Positions 58,584 through 64,000 of a stretch of DNA of 64,000 bases are shown here, piece by piece. The stretch comes from Sphingopyxis sp. 113P3 (GTDB taxonomy: Bacteria > Pseudomonadota > Alphaproteobacteria > Sphingomonadales > Sphingomonadaceae), in NCBI RefSeq assembly GCF_001278035.1, contig NZ_CP009452.1, forward strand, positions 2,079,501 through 2,143,500, written 5' to 3'. The notes below the pieces were generated by a model, which did not search any database, was not told where the DNA came from, and was given only the letters and a program-made list of their open reading frames with translations. Position 1 is the stretch's first letter. Each line of letters opens with the position of its first letter. The position numbers and the translations under genes were made by a program.

Positions 58584-60073
58584 CTATGAGGGCAGCGTTG
58601 GACCAGCCGGTATCCTGTCGCTGTCGTCATCGAGGAGATTGGCTATGACAATTGGGAAGGAACAAAGCGAACGGCAGCAAACACTCTACGCGGCGATTGA
58701 GCTCAGCAAGAAGAGCTGGGTCCTATCTGTCGCGCACCCAGATCGCACGAAGCCGAGCATTTATCGCTTGGCGGGCGGCGACTTTGAAGCCTTGGTCGCG
58801 CGATTGCGCGCAGCGGCCGGCGCTGTAGTCAGGATCGTGGTCTGCTATGAGGCAGGGTACGATGGCTTTTGGCTCGCGCGGCGGTTGGGCGGCGCGGGTA
58901 TTGAATGTCGAGTGCTGGATCCAGCGAGCCTTCAGGTGAACCGCCGAGCCCGGCGCGTGAAGACGGATCGGATCGACGCGTTGATGCTGCTCAGGGCAGT
59001 GATTGCGATTGACCGAGGAGACCATCACGTTTGTGCGGTCGTACGAGTACCAACCATAGAGGAAGAAGATGCTCGCCGCTCTCACCGCGAACGTCAGCGC
59101 CTGGTGCGCGAACGAACGGGCCATATCAATCGAATCAAAGGACTGCTTTTCGGCCAAGGAATACGGGGCATCGAACCGAAGCTTCGCCTCACCCGCATCG
59201 ACTTCGCGGCTCTTGTTACCGCCGAAGGCCATTCTTTGCCCGATCGCCTGCGGCGGGAACTGGAGCGTGAGTACGCCCGCCTCGCCGTCGTTGAAGATCA
59301 AATCCGATCCGTCGAGAAAGAGCGAGATTTGGCGGACGCGCAAGACCCGAGCGTCGAAAAGAAGCGCCAGATGCTGATGTTGATACCAGGGATTGGCGGC
59401 ACGACAGCCGCGGTCATGGCGCGGGAAATTTTTGCTAGGTCGTTCAATAGCCGATCACATCTGGGATCATATCTCGGGTTGACGCCAAGTGCGTTCGACA
59501 GTGGCTCATCGACGCGATGCCAAGGTATTTCCAAAGCCGGCAACAGCTGGGCGAGGCGCATCCTTATCGAGATCGCATGGATTTGGCAGAGCCGACATCC
59601 GGAAAGTCCGCTGTCAAGGTGGTATAAAGCGCGAACGAAGGCGCAGTCGCCAAGAATCCGGCGCATTATGCTGGTGGCCATGGCACGAAAGTTGGCCATC
59701 ACCCTCTGGCGATACGTGGAGACTGGCACCGTGCCGGAGGGCGTCGAACTGGACGCCAAAGCCTTCGCCTGACGGCGGAACTGAACAGTTTCAGACCCTG
59801 GCCAGGGTCTGAAAGCGGGGTGACGGAATTCGAGAGCGCGATTGGTGCGGAAGGCACCGGTAAAAAGTATGAAGCCGTCCCCTCGATCGTCTGTGCTGTG
59901 CATGCAGGATTGTGGCAAGCCGTCACGGAGCTGCCGGATATAAGTTGATGCGCCAGGCGCACGGCTGCACGATGATGATCGACCCCGCAGAATTCTATCT
60001 CATGCGCAAAGCAGTCCCAACGGGACGGCTACCGACGAATTGCGCCCTCCTTGACAAAACGGCCCTCATATAA
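58584..60073 (+). mobile_element. IS1111-type (IS110 family) insertion sequence
   Basis: About 1490 bases inserted in the orfA end of the IS3 element. Near the tips lie short inverted repeats, TATGAGGGC (58585-58593) and GCCCTCATA (60062-60070), a subterminal layout characteristic of the IS1111 subgroup. The IS3 reading frame LLVERDL breaks exactly at the right boundary and resumes at the left. Exact ends are ambiguous by a few bases because both flanks share ATC. Confidence 0.8.
58645..59772 (+). CDS. IS110-family (IS1111-type) transposase
   Basis: About 375 residues. The N-terminal DEDD-type RuvC-like domain has LYAAIELSKKSWVLSVAHP, where the usual GID is replaced by an AIE, and VKTDRIDALMLLRAV. 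The C-terminal Transposase_20 domain has MLMLIPGIGGTTAAVMAREIFARSFNSRSHLGSYLGLTPS and the catalytic-serine zone STRCQGISKAGNSWARRILIEIAW. Start is either 58639 or 58645 (MTIGKEQ). Intact, opposite in strand to the IS3 genes it interrupts. Confidence 0.87.
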   Translation: MTIGKEQSERQQTLYAAIELSKKSWVLSVAHPDRTKPSIYRLAGGDFEALVARLRAAAGAVVRIVVCYEAGYDGFWLARRLGGAGIECRVLDPASLQVNRRARRVKTDRIDALMLLRAVIAIDRGDHHVCAVVRVPTIEEEDARRSHRERQRLVRERTGHINRIKGLLFGQGIRGIEPKLRLTRIDFAALVTAEGHSLPDRLRRELEREYARLAVVEDQIRSVEKERDLADAQDPSVEKKRQMLMLIPGIGGTTAAVMAREIFARSFNSRSHLGSYLGLTPSAFDSGSSTRCQGISKAGNSWARRILIEIAWIWQSRHPESPLSRWYKARTKAQSPRIRRIMLVAMARKLAITLWRYVETGTVPEGVELDAKAFA

Positions 60074-60331
60074 ATCCCGCTCGACCAGCAACTGCCCGAT
60101 CTTCGCATGCAGCTTGTCTACCTCGGCCTCGCTCGCTGCCCTGGCCGCTTCACCTGCACCGGAAAATGTGCCCGTCATCCCCGCGATGGCCTGCCGCTTC
60201 CACGACGCAATCATCGTGTGGTGAACGCCATGCTTTGCGGCCAGCTCCGCCAGCGTCAGATCGCCCCGGATCGCTTCCAGTGCCACCTTCGCCTTGAAAT
60301 CCGCGCTGTAGCGCTTCCTCGTCGTCTTCAT
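60074..60331 (-). pseudogene. IS3-family OrfA, interrupted
   Basis: The first 85-odd residues of an IS3 OrfA: MKTTRKRYSADFKAKVALEAIRGDLTLAELAAKHGVHHTMIASWKRQA is the Tnp_8-type helix-turn-helix, then a leucine-zipper region EAEVDKLHAKIGQLLVERDL. Here the IS1111-type element enters and the frame continues as 14 foreign residues to a stop at 60029. The missing end (about ten residues, FLAKASGR-type) remains beside orfB near 58560-58583. Confidence 0.88.
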
Positions 60332-60396
60332 TCCCGTACCATTCCTTCAGGTCGGGAATAGCTTAACACCCTGTCCGGAAAACCGGCACCACCTCA

Positions 60397-60591
60397 GACC
60401 GCCATCGTGGAGGCAGCCATGCCCACGCCAGCCGTGGACAAGGCGGCGGGGGCTGGGATGGGATGAATTTGCGCGCGATCAAGCAACCCGCTTGTAATTC
60501 TCACCCGACCTCGCATGGCGTGCGCAAACCAAGCATAAAGCAGAATTACCGTGCCATGATAGCACCTAGATATTCAGACATCGCAGGAGGT
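60397..60591. other. intergenic stretch between the IS pile and hxsC
   Basis: About 195 bases. A plus-strand frame TAIVEAAMPTPAVDKAAGAGMG runs out of the IS3 end and stops at about 60465; it looks like the tail of a gene cut by the IS, but I cannot name it. The rest shows no gene and no clear terminator for hxsC. Confidence 0.4.
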
Positions 60592-61752
60592 TCACGCTAC
60601 AATTGCGTTTATACGGTCACTATACCGATATTTTGCTGACGCAAAGAATCCGGCGCAATCTTCCTTCACGGAACACCCATCGCATTCGGGCATATATTCC
60701 TGCTTCCAATCGCTGATCGAGCGCTTGGCAAAACGCCAGATGCTCTGGTCTGTCAGGCAGAGTTGAGCATTGTAGAGAGAAACCCGCATACGGGCGCGGT
60801 CGAGAATGCCAATCGCTTCGGTTAGCTCGCTCCGGTAGTCATCGGGGTCAATCCACAGGGCATCGAGATTGGCACGGGTGAACCCCATCATCTCCAAGCC
60901 CATCAGGGCGACGTGATCCACAAACAGGAGATTGCGCGCGAGAAAAGCGGCCAGCGCAGGCAGGCGCGTCACCGTTTGTTTGTGCAGGACTACCCTGACT
61001 TCCACCCGCACTCCATGACGTTTCAGGTTCAAGATGCCGCGAATAGTCTCGTCAAACGCACCGTCCGCCTGCACGATATAGTCATGGACGTGGGGGAGAT
61101 CGGCATAGATCGGAATGCCGAGCATCAGGTCGTGATGATGCAATGACCCAAGCGCCCGCGCGAATGCGTCATCACTGAAGGTGCGCCCGTTGGTCAGAAT
61201 ATGGAGAGCGGTGCGCGGCAGGTATGATTTGCACGCCTGCACCAGCTCTAAGAACCGACCGCCCAGAAGGGTCGGCTCGCCACCCGTAAAACCAATCTCT
61301 CCCGTGTCAGGGTCGATAAGCGGGATCGTTTCAAGGATTTCGTCAACGATCCAGCCATCGTTCACATCGCGCGGGGGCTGCGAACACATGAGGCAGTAGT
61401 TGTTGCAGCGTTCCGTCAGCAGAAAGCTGTTATGCGGGGATGACCGCCGATAGAGTGTGCGGATTTCCCCGCGCTCCGGCACCAATCGCACCACATCGCC
61501 ATCTTCCAGATAATCAAACTCTGGCGGGAGATGGACGCGCCGCTGCGCGGCCACATTCTCTGGGCACCGGCCATTGGGGAGCACGAGATAAGAAGCAAAA
61601 CCAACGGGGGCATCGTCACCCCGAACAAGGAATGCTTCACGAGCGCGCAGCGGCAGCGGGCGGTGGAAATCCGTCGAGACGCGAACGATCGCGCGTGGGT
61701 CGATCTCTTGCGCCGCAGTGAAATCAATCTTTCTGGAACCGAGCGTAATCAT
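60592..61752 (-). CDS. hxsC: His-Xaa-Ser system radical SAM maturase HxsC
   Basis: A 386-residue radical SAM enzyme. The cluster motif is CNNYCLMC (Cys116, 120, 123), followed by GEIGFTGGEPTLLGG and LHILTNGRTF, SAM-binding segments of the fold. The C-terminal ECDGCSVKEDCAGFFAS holds further cysteines that could bind an extra Fe-S cluster. The ATG at 61752 overlaps the hxsB stop (ATGA). With HxsB it forms the paired maturases that define His-Xaa-Ser cassettes; HxsA is the presumed substrate. The chemistry is not readable from sequence. Confidence 0.9.
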   Translation of the reverse strand: MITLGSRKIDFTAAQEIDPRAIVRVSTDFHRPLPLRAREAFLVRGDDAPVGFASYLVLPNGRCPENVAAQRRVHLPPEFDYLEDGDVVRLVPERGEIRTLYRRSSPHNSFLLTERCNNYCLMCSQPPRDVNDGWIVDEILETIPLIDPDTGEIGFTGGEPTLLGGRFLELVQACKSYLPRTALHILTNGRTFSDDAFARALGSLHHHDLMLGIPIYADLPHVHDYIVQADGAFDETIRGILNLKRHGVRVEVRVVLHKQTVTRLPALAAFLARNLLFVDHVALMGLEMMGFTRANLDALWIDPDDYRSELTEAIGILDRARMRVSLYNAQLCLTDQSIWRFAKRSISDWKQEYMPECDGCSVKEDCAGFFASAKYRYSDRINAIVA

Positions 61753-63215
61753 CTGATGTTCGCCCACCGTTCAAATACTTCGCGCACATGCGGGCGATCA
61801 TTGAGGCGTTCTAGCAGCCCTTTGAAGATCATCATGTTGCGTCCGCAGAAAGCGGATAGCGGCTTCTTCCCTACGAAATCGCCTTGCGTGGCATGGTGGA
61901 AAACCGGATCAGAGCCACACCACGGCTCGAAAGCGCACCACGAGCACATCGGGACACTGGCAGCAAATGACTGTTCCAAGGGATCGAGCAAGGCGTCTCC
62001 GAGAAAAATCTCCTCATAGGTGTTCGCGTGGACGTTCCCGATGCGAAAACGGGTATCGCCCATTTCCGCCAGCATTCGGGCTTCATCGGACGCATACACG
62101 TCGCCATCGTAGTTATAGACCACCGCCCCAATGCCGATACCGGCCGGACTCATTAGATCAACATAACCCGGCTGAAAGGGAGTGAGCATCTTCTGCAAGA
62201 TCATCGCCGCATAGTGTTCGACGAACGGGAAGCCGCCAAGGTTCAGGTCGATGATATAGTCTAGACCTTCAAAATAGAAATCGAGCCACTTGGTTTCGTT
62301 GTATGCGGCATAGGATTTCGTTTTGACGGCAAACCCATACGGGCTGAGCGGTCGCAGGAAGATGCCGTCGAAATCCTGCGCAATGTATTCGTCAATTATG
62401 TCGCGCACCCGCGACAGGCTGGCCGCCGTGGTCGTCATCAACGCGCCCACTTGGTCACGGCCCAACGCCATGCGCGCGCGATGAATGCCCGCGATGGCAC
62501 GGGCATGAGAGTCGCCGCCTGGGCGCGGCCGGTTTTTGTTGTGCAGATCGGCAGGCCCATCAAGCGACGTGGAAATCAGGACTTGATGGCGGGCCGCCAG
62601 CGCCAGCGCTCGGTCATCTAAGACGGCAAGGTTGGTTGCCAACACGAACGCCAGATCGCGCTGTTCGTGTTCGTTCCGCCGTTTGGCTTCCTCAATGATA
62701 AACTCGACCAGATCGAGGTTCAGCAACGACTCACCGCCCTGAAACTCAATCTTGATGGCGGGCGATGGCGAACGAAACACGAGATCAAGGCTCTTGAGCG
62801 CCGTTTCCCGTGTTATATCGAACTCGCGGCGATCATCGTTGGCGCGAGACACTTGGCAGTATGGGCAGGAGTGTTCGCAGCGAAGCGTCACCACAAAGAT
62901 GTGCAGGCCGGTAAAGTTGGCCAGCGGGCTTAGCTTGGTGCGGACTTTGAGGGCCAAGAGATCGAGCGCAACGTCAGAGTCGCCGTCTATCAGGAAATGC
63001 TTGGACTTTAGCTCATTGTATAATTCGTCCTGATACGAAAGCTGCCCATCGGCAAAGGCACGCAGGGACTTACGTTCCGTAATGACGAACTCGCCAACGA
63101 GATTGGTCAACACATAGCGATCACCTGAAAGCGGCATAAACCGATAGGGCAACGGCTGGTAGCCACCAGCCGCCATCGGCTTCTCATATTCGGCAAGGGT
63201 AAGGAACTTAGCCAT
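61749..63215 (-). CDS. hxsB: His-Xaa-Ser system radical SAM maturase HxsB
   Basis: A 488-residue radical SAM enzyme. The cluster motif is CEHSCPYC (Cys113, 117, 120), then IKIEFQGGESLLNLDLVEFI and VLISTSLDGPADLHNKNRPRPGG, typical of peptide-modifying SPASM enzymes. The C-terminal region CSWCAFEPWCGSDP...AFCGRN matches a SPASM auxiliary-cluster pattern. The first ~90 residues (YRFMPLSGDRYVLTNLVGEFVITERKSLRAFADG) resemble the leader-binding N-domains of anSME-like enzymes (inference). ATG 63215 overlaps hxsD by 8 bases. Confidence 0.92.
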   Translation of the reverse strand: MAKFLTLAEYEKPMAAGGYQPLPYRFMPLSGDRYVLTNLVGEFVITERKSLRAFADGQLSYQDELYNELKSKHFLIDGDSDVALDLLALKVRTKLSPLANFTGLHIFVVTLRCEHSCPYCQVSRANDDRREFDITRETALKSLDLVFRSPSPAIKIEFQGGESLLNLDLVEFIIEEAKRRNEHEQRDLAFVLATNLAVLDDRALALAARHQVLISTSLDGPADLHNKNRPRPGGDSHARAIAGIHRARMALGRDQVGALMTTTAASLSRVRDIIDEYIAQDFDGIFLRPLSPYGFAVKTKSYAAYNETKWLDFYFEGLDYIIDLNLGGFPFVEHYAAMILQKMLTPFQPGYVDLMSPAGIGIGAVVYNYDGDVYASDEARMLAEMGDTRFRIGNVHANTYEEIFLGDALLDPLEQSFAASVPMCSWCAFEPWCGSDPVFHHATQGDFVGKKPLSAFCGRNMMIFKGLLERLNDRPHVREVFERWANIR

Positions 63216-63504
63216 TTTGGGATAGGTGCGAGAACGCCAGCCCAAGGATCATATTGCGCAGCGGCTCGGTCTTGGCTTCGACTTCAAGCCGCAAGTCTTG
63301 GTCGAGCACTTCGCGCTGAAAGTCGCGCACAAGCTGCGCCACGTCCTCACCTGACGCTGGCTCAATCGTGCAGCGCACTTCGGCATCACTCGGATCAATG
63401 GAAATGGTCCCTCGCGCCATGAGGGCGTAGGCAGCCCGCTTAATCGCTTCAAGCGAGTATAGACCGGCCGCAAACGCGACCGTCGCACCCCCAACCTGAC
63501 TCAC
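63208..63504 (-). CDS. hxsD: His-Xaa-Ser system protein HxsD
   Basis: A 98-residue protein of the HxsD family. It shows the opening AGLYSLEAIKRAAYALMARGTISID and the C-terminal FQREVLDQDLRLEVEAKTEPLRNMILGLAFS, where LLDQ-x-LR-x3 is the family's signature region. No catalytic motif is seen, so a helper role, such as leader binding or complex assembly, is inferred. It lies between hxsA (33 bases) and hxsB (8-base overlap). Confidence 0.87.
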   Translation of the reverse strand: MSQVGGATVAFAAGLYSLEAIKRAAYALMARGTISIDPSDAEVRCTIEPASGEDVAQLVRDFQREVLDQDLRLEVEAKTEPLRNMILGLAFSHLSQNG

Positions 63505-63537
63505 ATTCCCCCCTAACCGGCGGACGAACCGCCGTTG

Positions 63538-63810
63538 TTAATACGAACTGGAGTAATGCGAGCGATGGCTCGAATGGGACGAGTGCGAACTATGCGACGA
63601 GTGCGAGCGATGAGAAGAATGGGCTGCAAAATGAACAGCCGCGTCGCTGGCGCGATCAATCGTCAGGTCAGCACCGGCAAGCGGTTCGGCAGATGCAATG
63701 CTGGCCGCCGTCTTTTCCGAGACAAGCTCAGGAACCGCAGCTTGCGCCTGCGCGGAACCGAGTAGCGCTGCTACGGATACAGCTAACGGCTTTAGAAACT
63801 TGCGATTCAT
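63538..63810 (-). CDS. hxsA: His-Xaa-Ser repeat peptide HxsA (presumed substrate)
   Basis: A 90-residue exported peptide. Residues 1-24 are a signal peptide (basic MNRKFLK, hydrophobic VSVAALLGSA, cleavage after AQA). A spacer of about 39 residues follows, without Cys. Residues 64-87 are eight consecutive His-Xaa-Ser triplets (HSS, HRS, four HSS, HRS, HYS), ending SSY. This is the hallmark of HxsA, the presumed target of HxsB and HxsC. GAGGGGG precedes the ATG. First gene of the hxsADBC operon. The mature product is unknown. Confidence 0.92.
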   Translation of the reverse strand: MNRKFLKPLAVSVAALLGSAQAQAAVPELVSEKTAASIASAEPLAGADLTIDRASDAAVHFAAHSSHRSHSSHSSHSSHSSHRSHYSSSY

Positions 63811-64000
63811 CCACTACCCCCTCTTACTCAACCACTTTGCGCGCCCCACTTGTTCACGCGCCAGATCAATCGGATACCACGACAATCGCGCAAAATAGTT
63901 ATTAAAAAGTATCAGGAAAGCAGTCGAGAGTCCATGCTTGTGGAGGCATGGGGGCGTATCACGGCGACACAACTAGCGATGACGATGGAGCGATGTGAGA
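63811..64000. other. region upstream of the hxs operon
   Basis: No gene is seen in the last 190 bases. It should hold the hxs promoter (minus strand), but no strong -35/-10 pair stands out. A small CCATGC/GCATGG hairpin lies near 63931-63950. Confidence 0.4.

Larger units (their letters stand above)
57605..60396 (-). mobile_element. IS3-family element interrupted by an IS1111-type element
   Basis: The ends are inverted repeats: left TGAGGTGGTCCCG and complement of right TGAGGTGGTGCCG, both followed within ten bases by GGACAG. Without the insert (about 58584-60073) it is about 1.3 kb, normal for IS3. The 3-4 bases outside each end do not match, so no target duplication remains. Confidence 0.85.

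Noticed and set aside
55000..64000. Anti-phage defence island
   Set aside because: No nuclease, methylase, helicase or other defence family was seen among the IS elements and hxs genes.

Overview
The window is high-GC chromosomal DNA from an alphaproteobacterium, most likely a sphingomonad of the Sphingopyxis type. Supporting signs are the many four-base GTGA/ATGA gene overlaps, the frequent GTG and TTG starts, the SO2930-type dihaem cytochrome beside a TonB receptor, the alphaproteobacterial bc1 operon with cytochrome c1, and the Usg, EipA and Hsp20 families. The genus is an inference; no rRNA is present.

Layout. 1-6.7 kb: an operon with the end of a beta-helix protein, a dihaem cytochrome c, maleylacetoacetate isomerase and a TonB receptor; then a MarR regulator and an overlapping three-gene HPr-rel-A system (PqqD-like, HprK-like, nucleotidyltransferase-like). 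6.7-9.5 kb: two tandem TraB/GumN proteins, then a membrane protein with an XRE regulator. 9.6-15.5 kb: glyQ, glyS, ppdK and tRNA-Arg. 15.7-23.8 kb: a stress island with groES-groL-glycosyltransferase-glycogen debranching enzyme behind a CIRCE element, a frameshifted small gene plus usg, and two hsp20 genes behind a ROSE-like RNA thermometer. 24.2-54.8 kb: ordinary chromosome carrying an MHS transporter, glucokinase, glmU and glmS, a VapBC-type module, argD-argF-hslO, queC-queE, lipB, trmL-hemF, the petABC bc1 complex, apt and an EipA-like protein.

55.0-64.0 kb: an accessory region that starts at tRNA-Ser(GCT). It opens with a pile of insertion sequences. An ISL3 element sits inside another copy of itself with an 8-bp target duplication. 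An IS21 helper gene lacks its transposase. An IS3 element is split by an IS1111/IS110-type element. Behind this pile lies a complete His-Xaa-Ser cassette, hxsA-hxsD-hxsB-hxsC, in which two radical SAM enzymes are predicted to modify a secreted peptide ending in eight His-Xaa-Ser triplets. This is the best candidate for a poorly understood biological system in the window.

How the genes work together. GroESL and the two small heat-shock proteins form a heat-responsive block controlled at both DNA level (CIRCE and a sigma-32-like -35) and RNA level (ROSE-like hairpin); the GT4 and debranching enzymes are co-directional with groESL and may be co-transcribed. glmU and glmS feed UDP-GlcNAc synthesis; argD and argF are sequential arginine enzymes with the redox chaperone Hsp33 in the same operon; queC and queE are consecutive queuosine-precursor genes; petABC encode the whole core bc1 complex.
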